DNA from: Ancylobacter polymorphus
GTDB taxonomy: Bacteria > Pseudomonadota > Alphaproteobacteria > Rhizobiales > Xanthobacteraceae
Assembly (NCBI RefSeq): GCF_030813495.1
Contig: NZ_JAUSUI010000002.1
Coordinates: 124,001-188,000 of the forward strand
Direction of reading: 5' to 3'
DNA: 64,000 nt
Each line of letters opens with the position of its first letter. Position 1 is the stretch's first letter. Both the position numbers and the translations under genes were made by a program. Below are positions 46,721-57,106 of the stretch, piece after piece. The notes below the pieces were generated by a model, which saw nothing but the letters and a program-made list of their open reading frames with translations, was not told the DNA's origin and searched no databases.

Positions 46721-46761
46721 TGTCGTTTGCGCGCCAACGTTCGCGCCAGCCTTTGCCGCAA

Positions 46762-46817
46762 GCCTTCGCGCCCCAGCCTTCGCGCCCCAGACTTGGCGCC
46801 CCTGCCTTGGCGCCCCT
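46762..46817. repeat. Tandem 14-bp repeat, four copies
   Basis: Four adjacent units of 14 bp: GCCTTCGCGCCCCA twice, then GACTTGGCGCCCCT and GCCTTGGCGCCCCT, followed by a degenerate fifth. It lies in the convergent gap between infC and folC, ending 9 bp before the folC stop. Confidence 0.85.
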
Positions 46818-46826
46818 GTCTGCGCC

Positions 46827-48176
46827 TCAGTCCGGCAGCGAGCCGTTCTCGCCCAGCACCGCGCCGGCGAGATAGAGCGATCCGGCGATCAGCACGCGCG
46901 GCGCGGCCCCGACGGGAAATTCCGCCAGCCCTTCCAGCGCGGCGGCGACGCTCGGGGCGGTGGAGGCATCGAGCCCGTGCCCCCGCGCCGCTTCCGCCAG
47001 CGCTTCCGGCGCCGCGCCCTTGTGTTCGCCCGGCACCGGCACCGCTATCAGTTCGCGGGCGAGGCCGGCGAAGGGCGCGAGGAAGGCGTCCGCATCCTTG
47101 TTGCCCAGCATGCCGACGATCAGCACCAGCGGCCGCGACACCCGGTCTTCGAGATCGGCCAGCGCGGCGGCGAGTGCCTGACCGCCGGCGGCGTTGTGGC
47201 CGCCATCGAGCCAGATGTCGACGCCTTCCGGGGCGCGGGCCGTGAGTGGGCCGGGGCCCAGCCGCTGCAGCCGCGCCGGCCATTGCGCGCTGCGCATGCC
47301 TTCCTCGAAGGCGGAGGGCGGCAGGCCGAGATTGGCGACGCGCAACGCCTCCACCGCGAGGCCGGCATTGACGATCTGGTGCGGGCCGACGAGGCGCGGG
47401 CGCGGCAGGTCGAGCAGGCCCGCCTCGTCGGCGACGACCAGCCGGCCGCCCTCCTCATGTGCCTGATAGTGCTCGCCCATCACCGAGAGCGGCACGCCGA
47501 GCCGCGCCGCCTGCCGCTCGATCGTGCGCAGCGCCTCGCGCGGCTGGTGGCCCAGCACGGCGGGCACGCCGCGCTTGAGGATGCCGGCCTTCTCGCCGGC
47601 GATTTCCGCCACGGTCTCGCCGAGGAAATCGACATGGTCGATGGAGACCGGGGTGATGACGCTCACCAGCGGCCGTTCGATCACATTGGTGGCGTCGAGC
47701 CGGCCGCCGAGGCCGACTTCCAGCAGCAATATATCGGCGGGGGTTTCCGCGAACAGCAGCAGCGCCGCCGCCGTGGTGATCTCGAAAAAGGTGATCGGCT
47801 CGCCGCCATTGGCCTCTTCCGCCCGCGCCAGCGCGCCGGTGAGGCGGGCATCGTCCACCAGCGTGCCGGCGAGGCGGATGCGCTCGTTGAAGCGCACCAG
47901 ATGCGGCGAGGTGTAGACATGCACGCGCTGGCCGGCGGCTTCCAGGATCGCCCGCATGAAGGCGACGGTGGAGCCCTTGCCATTGGTGCCGGCGACATGG
48001 ATCACCGGCGGCAGCCGCCGCTCGGGATGGCCGAGCCGCTCCAGCAGCCGCCACATCCGGTCGAGCGAGAGGTCGATCAGCTTCGGGTGCAGCGCCAGCA
48101 GCCGGTCGAAAATGTCGTCCACCGGCGCCCGCGGCCCCTCGGTGGGCGCGGGGCCGGCGGCGGGGAGCGCGCTCAT
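46827..48176 (-). CDS. folC: Bifunctional dihydrofolate/folylpolyglutamate synthase
   Basis: 449 residues of the Mur-ligase fold. The P-loop HVAGTNGKGSTVAFM is near residues 60-75, with TSPHLVRFNERIRLAG and ITPVSIDHVDFLG. It adds glutamate to dihydropteroate and folates. It is the last gene of a trpF-trpB-trpA-accD-folC run, 7 bp after accD, an order seen widely in alphaproteobacteria. Length is normal. Confidence 0.95.
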   Translation of the reverse strand: MSALPAAGPAPTEGPRAPVDDIFDRLLALHPKLIDLSLDRMWRLLERLGHPERRLPPVIHVAGTNGKGSTVAFMRAILEAAGQRVHVYTSPHLVRFNERIRLAGTLVDDARLTGALARAEEANGGEPITFFEITTAAALLLFAETPADILLLEVGLGGRLDATNVIERPLVSVITPVSIDHVDFLGETVAEIAGEKAGILKRGVPAVLGHQPREALRTIERQAARLGVPLSVMGEHYQAHEEGGRLVVADEAGLLDLPRPRLVGPHQIVNAGLAVEALRVANLGLPPSAFEEGMRSAQWPARLQRLGPGPLTARAPEGVDIWLDGGHNAAGGQALAAALADLEDRVSRPLVLIVGMLGNKDADAFLAPFAGLARELIAVPVPGEHKGAAPEALAEAARGHGLDASTAPSVAAALEGLAEFPVGAAPRVLIAGSLYLAGAVLGENGSLPD

Positions 48177-48183
48177 GGGGGCC

Positions 48184-49137
48184 TCAGGCGCTGGCGGGCG
48201 CAGGGTTGGCGGCGGGGGCCGGCAGGGCCGGGGCCTCGGCCGGCTTGTCTTCGGTGGGCTTCACTGCGGCCTTCGCCTCGCCCGCTGCGGCCGGGGCGCG
48301 CATCAGCAGGCGGCAGAGGCGTGCCAGTGTCGGGCGCATCTGGTGGCGGTGGACGACGAGATCGATCATGCCATGGTCGCGCAGATATTCGGCGCGCTGG
48401 AATCCTTCGGGCAGCTTCTCGCGTATGGTCTGCTCGATGACGCGCGGGCCGGCGAAGCCGATCAGCGCGCCGGGCTCGGCGATCTGGATGTCGCCCAGCA
48501 TGGCATAGGAGGCGGTGACGCCACCCGTGGTCGGGTTGGTCAGCACCACGATATAGGGCAGCTTCGCCTCGCGCAGTTCCTGGATGGCGCAGGTGGTGCG
48601 CGGCATCTGCATCAGCGAGAGGATGCCTTCCTGCATGCGCGCGCCGCCGGACGAGGCGAACATGATGAAGGGCGTGCCGCGCGAGGCGGCGGTCTCAAGC
48701 CCGGTGACGATGGCTTCGCCCGCCGCCATGCCGAGCGAACCGCCCATGAAGCCGAAATCCTGCACCGCCACAGTGACGGGCAGGCCTTCCAGCTTGCCAT
48801 AGCCGACCTTCACCGCGTCCTGCGCGCCGGTCTTGGTACGGGCGTCCTTGAGGCGGTCGACATAGCGCTTCTCGTCGCGGAACTTCAGCGGGTCGATGGC
48901 CACCGCCGGCAGCCCGATATCGTACCATTTGCCGCCATCGAACACCGAGCGCAGGCGCGCGGTCGGGTCCATGCGCATGTGATAGCCGGAGCCGGGGACG
49001 ACGTGGAGATTCGCCTCCAGATCCTTGTGGAACACCATCTGCCCGGTCTCCGGGCACTTCACCCAGAGATTTTCCGGCACTTCCCGACGGTTCAGGAAGG
49101 AGCTCAGCTTGGGGACGACGTTCGAGATCCAGTTCAA
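48184..49137 (-). CDS. accD: Acetyl-CoA carboxylase carboxyltransferase subunit beta
   Basis: 317 residues. Together with AccA it transfers carboxyl from biotin to acetyl-CoA, the committed step in fatty acid synthesis. Core motifs are [32 protein letters not shown] and [16 protein letters not shown]. The four-Cys zinc ribbon of the E. coli enzyme is degenerate here: only one Cys is left in [20 protein letters not shown], as is usual in this order to my knowledge. An Ala/Pro/Lys-rich tail follows residue 280. It lies 145 bp after trpA. Confidence 0.95.
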   Translation of the reverse strand: MNWISNVVPKLSSFLNRREVPENLWVKCPETGQMVFHKDLEANLHVVPGSGYHMRMDPTARLRSVFDGGKWYDIGLPAVAIDPLKFRDEKRYVDRLKDARTKTGAQDAVKVGYGKLEGLPVTVAVQDFGFMGGSLGMAAGEAIVTGLETAASRGTPFIMFASSGGARMQEGILSLMQMPRTTCAIQELREAKLPYIVVLTNPTTGGVTASYAMLGDIQIAEPGALIGFAGPRVIEQTIREKLPEGFQRAEYLRDHGMIDLVVHRHQMRPTLARLCRLLMRAPAAAGEAKAAVKPTEDKPAEAPALPAPAANPAPASA

Positions 49138-49282
49138 CGGTCGGGCTCCGGACGGTGACGCAGCGGCCGCGACGGGAGTTTCCCCGCCGCCGGCCGCCCC
49201 TCATCTAATGCCGCAGAAGGGCGATGAAAAGGCGCACGCGCGATTCGGCCGCGGCCGCGCGGGCGTGCGCCGGCTTCGACCG

Positions 49283-50118
49283 CTATTCCGCCGCCTGGCG
49301 GCGCACCCCGCGCACGGCCTCGGCGAGCCGGCCGACCAGATCGGTGACGGCGGTGAGGGTGGCGGGCGTGGCGCGGTTCTCGGCATCGAGCGTGGCGCGC
49401 AGCGCGTCGATCAGCGCCGAGCCGACCACCACCCCATCGGCATTGGCGGCGATGGCGGCGGCGCTCTCGGGGGTCTTCACGCCGAAGCCGACCGCGACGG
49501 GCAGCGTGGTGTGGCGCTTGATCCGCGCCACCGCCCGGCCGACCGCGTCCGGGTCGGCCTGCGCGGCGCCGGTGATGCCGGTGATCGAGACGTAGTAGAC
49601 GAAGCCCGCCGTGTGGGCGAGCACGGCCGGCAGGCGCTTGTCGTCGGTGGTCGGGGTGGCGAGGCGGATGAAGTCGAGCCCCGCCGCCAGCGCCGGCAGG
49701 CAGAGTTCGCCGTCTTCCTCCGGCGGCAGGTCGACCACCACGAGGCCGTCGACGCCCGCCGCCTTGGCGTCAGTGAGGAAGCGCTCGACGCCATAGACAT
49801 AGACCGGGTTGTAATAGCCCATCAGCACCAGCGGCGTGGTGTCGTCACTCTCGCGGAAGGTCTTCACCATGGCGAGCGTCTTGGCCAGCGTCTGCCCGGC
49901 CGCCAGCGCGCGCAGGCCCGCCGCCTGGATCGCCGGGCCGTCGGCCATCGGGTCGGTGAAGGGCACGCCGAGTTCGATGATGTCGGCGCCCGCCGCCGGC
50001 AGCGCCTTGAGCAAGGCGAGCGAGGTGTCGTGGTCGGGATCGCCGGCCGTGACGAAGGTGACGAGCGCGGCGCGCCCCTCGGCCGCGCAGGCGCGGAAAC
50101 GGGTTTCGATGCGGGTGC

Positions 50119-50122
<4 letters not shown>
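49283..50122 (-). CDS. trpA: Tryptophan synthase alpha chain
   Basis: 279 residues. It cleaves indole-3-glycerol phosphate and channels indole to TrpB. The catalytic Glu and Asp are in [17 protein letters not shown] (about 50-66). The phosphate-binding [19 protein letters not shown] and VVGSAL are present. Its ATG overlaps the trpB stop by 4 bases, coupling the two subunits. Confidence 0.96.
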
Positions 50123-51347
<1,225 letters not shown>

Positions 51348-51351
<4 letters not shown>

Positions 51352-52079
51352 GACGGGCTCGTCTCTCTGGCAGGTGAAGGCGGCGTCGGCGCGGAGCCGG
51401 GGGCGGTGTCGCCGGTCGGGGCGGAAGACCCTTGCGCCTCGGCCGCCCGCGCGGCGCGCAGGAAGGCCTCGATGCGGGACGGGTCCTTGATGCCGGGTCC
51501 ACGTTCGACACCGGAGGATACGTCCAGACCAGGCGGATGGATGAGCCGCACCGCGTCCGCGACGTTTTCCGGGTCGAGCCCGCCTGACAGCATGAAGGGC
51601 CGGGCGGGGTCAAGGCCGGCGATGAGGTTCCAGTCGAAGGCGACGCCATTGCCGCCGGGCAGGACGGCGCCCTTGGGCGGCTTGGCGTCGAGCAGCAGCC
51701 GGTCGGCCACGCCTTCATAGGCGGCCAGCGCGGCAAGGTCCTCGGCTGAGGCAATGCCGAGCGCCTTCATGACCGGCAGGCCGAAGCGGGCACGGATGGC
51801 GGCGACGCGTTCCACGCTCTCGCGGCCGTGCAGCTGCAGCATGTCCGGGCGCAGCGCGTCGATGATCGTGGCGAGCGTGGCGTCGTCGGCGTCGACGGTG
51901 AGCGCGACGATCTGCGCCCGCCCGCGCGCCTGCGCGCCGAGGGTGGCGGCGGTGGCGAGGTCGACATGGCGCGGCGAGGGGGCGAAGAACACCATGCCCA
52001 CCATGTCCGCGCCGGCGCCGAGGGACGCCTCCAGCGTCTCGGCGGTGCTCAGCCCGCAGATTTTGATTTCAAGCGACAA
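51348..52079 (-). CDS. trpF: Phosphoribosylanthranilate isomerase
   Basis: 243 residues. IKICGLS at the start carries the catalytic Cys, DMLQLHGRE and [12 protein letters not shown] follow, and the general-acid Asp is in LTVDADD. A 30-residue Ala/Pro/Ser-rich tail is added at the C-terminus. The TTG at 52079 is chosen because GAGGAGG lies five bases upstream and the conserved protein starts exactly there. First gene of the trpF-trpB-trpA-accD-folC operon. Upstream lies the divergent sulfate transport operon, where ihfB/lapA genes are usual. Confidence 0.94.
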
Positions 52080-52265
52080 GGCCGCCTCCTCGGAACAGAG
52101 CCACCTAGCACGGAACCGGGCTTTGAGGCGAGGGCATCGCCGACAGCGGGGTGGAAGGGGCGCGACATGCCGGCGCAATTCCCCGCCGGGCGCGTGAAAT
52201 GTCGGCGGCTAGGCTTGAAAATACCCCTTCCGTCACGACATTCCGCATGCTACTCACATTCGACT

Positions 52266-52284
52266 GTGAAATTATCAAATTCAC
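52266..52284 (+). promoter_or_regulatory. Dyad upstream of the sulfate transporter operon
   Basis: GTGAA at 52266-52270 and TTCAC at 52280-52284 are inverted around an AT-rich centre inside an AT-rich island of about 60 bp in a GC-rich context, 65 bp before the binding-protein gene. LysR-type sulfur regulators (CysB-like) bind such AT-rich dyads, but no specific match is claimed. Confidence 0.3.
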
Positions 52285-52348
52285 GATGAAATTACGGATA
52301 TAGCGGCCTTGTCCTGGCCGCGCGTCCTTCCGACCCTGGAGACTGCCC

Positions 52349-53374
52349 ATGCGCTTCCCGCGCCGCCTTATCCTGACCGCGACCCTCGCCGCCGCGCTGG
52401 CGCCGCTCGCCCTCGCCATGCCGCAGGCCCGCGCGCAGGAGCCGAACCAGATCCTCAACGCCTCCTACGACATCGCCCGCGAGCTGTTCGACGCCGAGAA
52501 CAAGCAGTTCGAGCCGGCCTACAAGGCCAAGACCGGCAAGGAGATCAAGGTCAACCAGAGCCATGCCGGCACGTCCAAGCAGGCGCGTTCCATCGTCGAG
52601 GGCCTTGAGGCCGACGTGGTGACCTTCAACCAGATCACCGACATCACCTTCCTCGTCGACAAGGGCTTCGTCGCCAAGGACTGGCAGAGCCGCCTGCCCA
52701 ACAGCTCCTCGCCCTGGTACTCGTTCCCGGCCTTCCTCGTGCGCGAGGGCAACCCGAAGAACGTCAAGAACTGGGACGACCTCGTCCGTGACGACGTGAA
52801 GCTGGTGTTCCCCAACCCGAAGACCTCGGGCAATGCGCGCTACACCTATCTCGCCGCCTATGCCTTCGCGCTGGAGAAGTTCAACGGGGACGTGGCCAAG
52901 GCCGACGCCTTCGCCAAGAAGCTGCTCTCCAACGTCGTCGTCTTCGACACCGGCGGGCGCGGCGCCACCACCTCCTTTGTCGAGCGTGAGCAGGGCGACG
53001 TGCTCATCACCTTCGAGGCCGAGGTGATCGGCGTGAAGGACGCCTACAAGGACAAGAACTTCCAGGTCGTGGTGCCGGAGGTGAGCCTGCTCGCCGAATT
53101 CCCGGTCGCGGTGGTGGACAAGGTGGTCGACAAGCGCGGCTCGCGCCAGATCGCCACCGACTATCTCACCTATCTCTATTCGCCCGAGGGCCAGAAGATC
53201 GCCGCCGAGTTCAACAACCGCGTCGTCGACCCCAAGGTGTCCGAGGAGTTCAAGGCCAAGTTTGCGCCCGTCCGCCTCGTCAAGGTCGAAGATGTGTTCG
53301 GCGGCTGGGCCAATGCGCAGAAGACCCACTTCGCCTCCGGCGGCAAGCTCGACGAGCTGTTCGTCGCCCCGTGA
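52349..53374 (+). CDS. Sulfate/thiosulfate ABC transporter periplasmic binding protein
   Basis: 341 residues. The signal peptide (residues 1-29, ending MPQARAQ) directs it to the periplasm. NASYDIARELFDAENKQF, NQSHAGTSKQARSIVEGLEADVVTF and FPNPKTSGNARYTYLAAY are typical of Sbp/CysP, which bind sulfate or thiosulfate. It cannot be separated into Sbp or CysP by eye. It starts an operon with cysT and cysW, 147 bp upstream of cysT. No cysA follows. Confidence 0.93.
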   Translation: MRFPRRLILTATLAAALAPLALAMPQARAQEPNQILNASYDIARELFDAENKQFEPAYKAKTGKEIKVNQSHAGTSKQARSIVEGLEADVVTFNQITDITFLVDKGFVAKDWQSRLPNSSSPWYSFPAFLVREGNPKNVKNWDDLVRDDVKLVFPNPKTSGNARYTYLAAYAFALEKFNGDVAKADAFAKKLLSNVVVFDTGGRGATTSFVEREQGDVLITFEAEVIGVKDAYKDKNFQVVVPEVSLLAEFPVAVVDKVVDKRGSRQIATDYLTYLYSPEGQKIAAEFNNRVVDPKVSEEFKAKFAPVRLVKVEDVFGGWANAQKTHFASGGKLDELFVAP

Positions 53375-53521
53375 GGCGCGGGTTTCGCACAGTGTTCGTG
53401 TGAATAGCCGTTTCGTGCTGGACTTCTCCGTTGAACTGCGGCATGGCCGGGCTTGCCCCGGCCATTGCCTTTTCACCGCTGCCCGACCCCGGTCGGTGCG
53501 ACCGACGCAAGGAGCCGACCG

Positions 53522-54343
53522 TTGAACCGCGTCATACCGGGCTTCTCGCTCTCGCTCGGCATCACCGTGCTGTATCTCAGCCTGATCGTGCTGCTGCCGC
53601 TCGGCGCGCTGGTCTGGCAGGCGCTGGATGTCGGCTGGGAGCGCTATCTCGCCATCATGAGCGGGGCGCGCACCCTGGCCGCCTTCCGCATCACCCTTTC
53701 CACCGCCGCGCTGGCGACGCTGTTCAACGGCGTCTACGGCCTCGCTTTGGCCTGGGTGCTGGTGCGCTACGACTTTCCCGGCAAGCGTTATCTCGACGCG
53801 CTGGTCGATGTGCCCTTCGCCCTGCCCACTGCCGTGGCCGGCCTCGCCCTCTCCGCGCTGTTCGTCAAGAATGGCTGGTTCGGCGGGCCGCTGGCGGCGC
53901 TCGGCATCGATGTCGCCTACACCCCTCTCGGCATCGCCATCGCCATGGCCTTCACCTCCATCCCCTTCGTGGTGCGCACGGTGCAGCCGGTGCTGGAGGA
54001 TCTCGCCGCCGATGTGGAAGAAGCGGCGGCGACGCTCGGCGCCTCGGATCTGCGTATCTTCGCCCGCATCATCTTTCCCGCCATCCTGCCGGCCTTCCTC
54101 ACTGGCGCCTCGCTCGGATTCGCCCGCTCGCTGGGCGAGTTCGGCGCCATCATCTTCATCGCCGGCAACCTGCCGCTGAAGACCGAGGTGGTCTCGCTGC
54201 TGACCTTCATCCGCATCGAGGAATATGACTACCCCGCCGCTGCCGCCATTGCCGCGACGCTGCTGGGCTTCGCTTTCGTCCTGCTGTTCCTGGTCAACAT
54301 GCTCCAGCTCTGGCAGCAGCGCCGCATCGGCACGGGGGATTGA
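53522..54343 (+). CDS. cysT: Sulfate ABC transporter permease CysT
   Basis: 273 residues with about six membrane helices and the EAA loop EEAAATLGASDLRIFARIIFP. DVPFALPTAVAGLALSALF is characteristic of CysT/CysU. The TTG at 53522 is chosen because AAGGAG lies seven bases upstream and it begins NRVIPGFSLSL, in line with homologues. It pairs with CysW as the membrane channel for sulfate/thiosulfate. The cysW ATG is 2 bases after the stop. Confidence 0.93.
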   Translation: MNRVIPGFSLSLGITVLYLSLIVLLPLGALVWQALDVGWERYLAIMSGARTLAAFRITLSTAALATLFNGVYGLALAWVLVRYDFPGKRYLDALVDVPFALPTAVAGLALSALFVKNGWFGGPLAALGIDVAYTPLGIAIAMAFTSIPFVVRTVQPVLEDLAADVEEAAATLGASDLRIFARIIFPAILPAFLTGASLGFARSLGEFGAIIFIAGNLPLKTEVVSLLTFIRIEEYDYPAAAAIAATLLGFAFVLLFLVNMLQLWQQRRIGTGD

Positions 54344-54345
54344 GC

Positions 54346-55233
54346 ATGGCGAGCGACCCCAGAACTCAAGCCACCGCCCAGGGCTCCCGCCGTATCCGCG
54401 TCGGCGATGGGCCGGCGACGCGCCGCGTGCTCGTGGGCGGCGTGCTGCTCGTCACCGCGCTGGTGCTGGTGGCGCCGCTGCTGGCGATTTTTGTCGAGGC
54501 GTTCAAGCATGGCATGGCCGCCTATGCCGCCTCCTTCGCCGCGCCGGACACGCAATACGCCATCGGCCTGACCCTGTTCACCGCGCTGATCGTGGTGCCG
54601 GTCAATGTCGGCTTCGGCATCGCGGCGGCCTGGTGCATCGCCAAGTTCCGCTTCCCCGGCCGCAACCTGCTGGTGGCGCTGGTGGAGCTTCCCTTCTCCA
54701 TCTCGCCGATCATCGCCGGCGTCGCCTATCTCTTCGTCTATGGCGCGCAGGGGCTGCTGGGGCCCTGGCTCGGCGAGCACGACATCAAGATCATGTTCGC
54801 CGTACCGGCGATCATTCTCGCCAGCCTGTTCGTCACCGCGCCCTTCGTCGCCCGCGAGCTGATCCCGCTGATGATCGCTCAAGGGTCGGAGGAAGAGGAA
54901 GCGGCGGTAACGCTGGGGGCAGGGGGCTGGCGCATCCTGCGCCTCGTCACCCTGCCGAATGTCCGCTTCGCCCTGCTCTATGGCGCGGCTTTGTGCAATG
55001 CGCGCGTGATGGGCGAATTCGGTGCGGTGTCGGTGGTGTCGGGCAATATTCGCGGCCAGACCAACACGCTGCCGCTGCAGATCGAGCTGCTCTATCAGGA
55101 CAATAACGCGGTGGCCGCCTTCGCGGTGGCGACGCTGCTGACACTGGTGGCGCTGGTGACGCTGGTGGCGAAGGCGATCATCGAGCGGCTCGACGCGGCG
55201 CGGGTGAAGGCGCAGGGCAGGCCGGGGCACTGA
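54346..55233 (+). CDS. cysW: Sulfate ABC transporter permease CysW
   Basis: 295 residues with about six membrane helices; ELPFSISPIIAGVAYLFVYGAQG, the EAA loop EEEEAAVTLGAGGWRILRLVTLP and NARVMGEFGAVSVVSGNIRGQTNTLPL are typical of CysW. It follows cysT by 2 bp. The gene that would normally follow, cysA (the ATPase), is absent; the next gene is on the other strand, after a REP pair. The ATPase must come from elsewhere in the genome. Confidence 0.94.
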   Translation: MASDPRTQATAQGSRRIRVGDGPATRRVLVGGVLLVTALVLVAPLLAIFVEAFKHGMAAYAASFAAPDTQYAIGLTLFTALIVVPVNVGFGIAAAWCIAKFRFPGRNLLVALVELPFSISPIIAGVAYLFVYGAQGLLGPWLGEHDIKIMFAVPAIILASLFVTAPFVARELIPLMIAQGSEEEEAAVTLGAGGWRILRLVTLPNVRFALLYGAALCNARVMGEFGAVSVVSGNIRGQTNTLPLQIELLYQDNNAVAAFAVATLLTLVALVTLVAKAIIERLDAARVKAQGRPGH

Positions 55234-55258
55234 TCGACGCGGGCTTGCGGCGGTGTGC

Positions 55259-55370
55259 GTGCTTCGAGGCCGGCCCTGCGGGCGGCGCCTCAGCATCACG
55301 GCGTTTCATGCAAGACAAGGCGGCCCGTCATCCTGAGGTGCCCGGCCCCCGGCCGGGCCTCGAAGGACGC
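55259..55370. repeat. Pair of REP-like palindromic elements (locus 3)
   Basis: Copy one (55259-55302) reads GTGCTTCGAGGC, a CCGGCCCTGCGGGCGG-type centre, then CCTCAGCATCACGG. Copy two (55327-55370) reads GTCATCCTGAGGTGC, CCGGCCCCCGGCCGGG, CCTCGAAGGACG in the opposite orientation. They lie in the convergent gap between cysW and the cyclodeaminase-family gene. Confidence 0.85.
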
Positions 55371-55395
55371 CGGTGGCCGATGCGGCGCGGGCTCC

Positions 55396-56355
55396 TCAGC
55401 CCTTCAGCGCCTTCCACACCAGCTCGGCGGCGGCGAGGTCCTCGATGGCGGTGCCGACCGATTTGAACAGGGTGATCTCGTCGGCGCTGCCCCGCCCCCT
55501 GGCGGTGCCCGCGGTCAGTTCGAACAGGTCGCCGTGGATGTCCTCCGGCGCCAGCACGCCGCTCGCCAGCGGGATGACGATGTCACCCGCCTCCTTGCCG
55601 GCCCCGGCGCGGGTATCGACATAGACGCGCGCCCGGCGGATCGCCGCGTCATCGGCCTCGCGCATGATCGGGGTGAAGCCGCCGACAAGGTCGACATGCT
55701 GGCCGGGGCTGAGATAGCGACCCTCGACCAGCGGCTGCGGCGAGAGCGTGGCTGACGTGACGATGTCGGCCCCCGCGATGGCCGCGCCGCGATCGGCCTC
55801 GGCCGTGGCATTGAAGCCCTCATTGCGCAGGCTCTCCGCCAGCGCTTCGGCCTTGGCGAGTGTGCGGTTCCAGACGGTGATGGTGCGGATGGGGCGCACG
55901 CTGGCATGGGCGCGGGCGAGATAGGGCGCGAGCGCCCCGGCGCCGATCACCGCCAGCCGGGTCGCATCTTCGCGGGCGAGATAGCGGGCGGCGAGCGCGG
56001 AGGCGGCGGCGGTGCGCCACACGGTGAGGGTGCGCGCGTCCATCACCGCCAGGGGCTGGCCGGTGGCGCCGGAATTGAGCAGATAGAGCCCGGTGATGCT
56101 CTCGAGGCCCCGGGCGCTGTTGCCGGGGAACACGGTCACCAGCTTGGTGCCGTACACGTCGTCCTCGGTGCCCTCGCTGGTCCAGGCCGGCATCAGCAGC
56201 GCGGTGGCGTCGCCATCCGGCCGCGGCATGGTGTGGTGGTGGCGCACCGGCACGGTGATGCGGCGGCGGAAGGCGGCCTCAAGCGCGTCGATCAGCGCGG
56301 GAAAGGTCAGCAGTCCGGCGATCTCGCCGGACGACACGAAGCGCACATTGCTCAT
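55396..56355 (-). CDS. Ornithine cyclodeaminase/mu-crystallin family protein
   Basis: 319 residues. NAD-binding is indicated by ATRLAVIGAGALAPYLARAH (about 130-150); DVYGTKLVTVFPGNSARGLES and MDARTLTVWRTAAASALAARYLA are typical of the family. Members are ornithine cyclodeaminases, alanine dehydrogenases, ketimine reductases or amino-acid racemase-like enzymes, so the exact substrate is open. It lies 12 bp after the lapA-like gene on the same strand, so it may share its transcript. Cytosolic. Confidence 0.85.
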   Translation of the reverse strand: MSNVRFVSSGEIAGLLTFPALIDALEAAFRRRITVPVRHHHTMPRPDGDATALLMPAWTSEGTEDDVYGTKLVTVFPGNSARGLESITGLYLLNSGATGQPLAVMDARTLTVWRTAAASALAARYLAREDATRLAVIGAGALAPYLARAHASVRPIRTITVWNRTLAKAEALAESLRNEGFNATAEADRGAAIAGADIVTSATLSPQPLVEGRYLSPGQHVDLVGGFTPIMREADDAAIRRARVYVDTRAGAGKEAGDIVIPLASGVLAPEDIHGDLFELTAGTARGRGSADEITLFKSVGTAIEDLAAAELVWKALKG

Positions 56356-56367
56356 GGGAAGGTTCCG

Positions 56368-56715
56368 TCAGGCCGCGTCGCGACGATGGGCGAGTACCGG
56401 CCGCGCCACCGGGTCGCGGTGGGCGGCGCGCAGCTCTTCCACCTCGGCATGGGCCGAGCGCGCCTCGCGGGCGGAGCGGCGGGCGGCCTTGCGGTAGCGG
56501 CCCTGGCTGAACCACGCCGCCACGCCGCCCAGCACCACGCCGACGATCATCGCGGCGAAGATGACGAGGAACAGCGGCGCTTCCACCGACCAGCCGCCGG
56601 CCCCGGTCAGCGGGTCGATCACCAGCGACACCGGATGGCGGTTGGCCACGGCGAGCATGACGAGCCCCACCGAGACCGGCAGGACGATGAGGATCAGCAG
56701 TAGACGACGCAGCAC
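56368..56715 (-). CDS. LapA (DUF1049) domain membrane protein
   Basis: About 115 residues with two membrane helices (LLLILIVLPVSVGLVMLAVA and LFLVIFAAMIVGVVLGGVAAW) and a basic cytoplasmic tail (RYRKAARRSAREARSAHAEVEELRA). It is like lipopolysaccharide assembly protein A of enterobacteria, though that function is not proven here. The GTG at 56715 has AGGGAGA nearby and gives VLRRLLLIL; an ATG at 56757 would overlap ihfB and is less likely. ihfB-lapA is the usual order in this bacterial order. Confidence 0.82.
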   Translation of the reverse strand: MLRRLLLILIVLPVSVGLVMLAVANRHPVSLVIDPLTGAGGWSVEAPLFLVIFAAMIVGVVLGGVAAWFSQGRYRKAARRSAREARSAHAEVEELRAAHRDPVARPVLAHRRDAA

Positions 56716-56737
56716 GACTTCTCCCTTCGGGGCAGCC

Positions 56738-57031
56738 TTATTCCAGGTCGACGCCATCGTTCAGGCGCTCGCGCATTTCCTTGCCCGTCTTGAAATAGGG
56801 CACGGCCTTGCCGTCGACATCCACATGCTCGCCCGTGCGCGGGTTGCGCCCGGTGCGGGCCGGGCGCGCCTTCACGGAGAAGGCACCGAAACCGCGCAGC
56901 TCGACACGGTCGCCGCGGCCGAGCGCCGCGACGATCTCGTCGAGTATGGCATTCACGATGTTCTCGACATCGCGTTGATAAAGATGCGGATTCGCCTCGG
57001 CGATCCGCTGCACCAATTCGGACTTGATCAT
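56738..57031 (-). CDS. ihfB: Integration host factor subunit beta
   Basis: 97 residues, full length. [21 protein letters not shown] and the DNA-intercalating arm [32 protein letters not shown] are typical. With IhfA it bends DNA in replication, recombination and transcription control. It is 75 bp after sppA, a spacer with an AT-rich dyad. The lapA-like gene follows by about 22 bp. Confidence 0.96.
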   Translation of the reverse strand: MIKSELVQRIAEANPHLYQRDVENIVNAILDEIVAALGRGDRVELRGFGAFSVKARPARTGRNPRTGEHVDVDGKAVPYFKTGKEMRERLNDGVDLE

Positions 57032-57069
57032 CGACGCCCCGGCCCCTTTTCCGTTCGGCTCGTCGGTAC

Positions 57070-57091
57070 TCCAAAAAATATATATTTTGGA
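57070..57091. repeat. AT-rich inverted repeat in the sppA-ihfB gap
   Basis: TCCAAAA at 57070-57076 pairs with TTTTGGA at 57085-57091 around AATATATA. This is the most AT-rich short segment in a very GC-rich region. It could be a binding site or a promoter -10 area (TATATT on the minus strand) for ihfB; no classical IHF consensus was found. Confidence 0.6.
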
Positions 57092-57106
57092 AGCTCTTGG
57101 CCCCGT

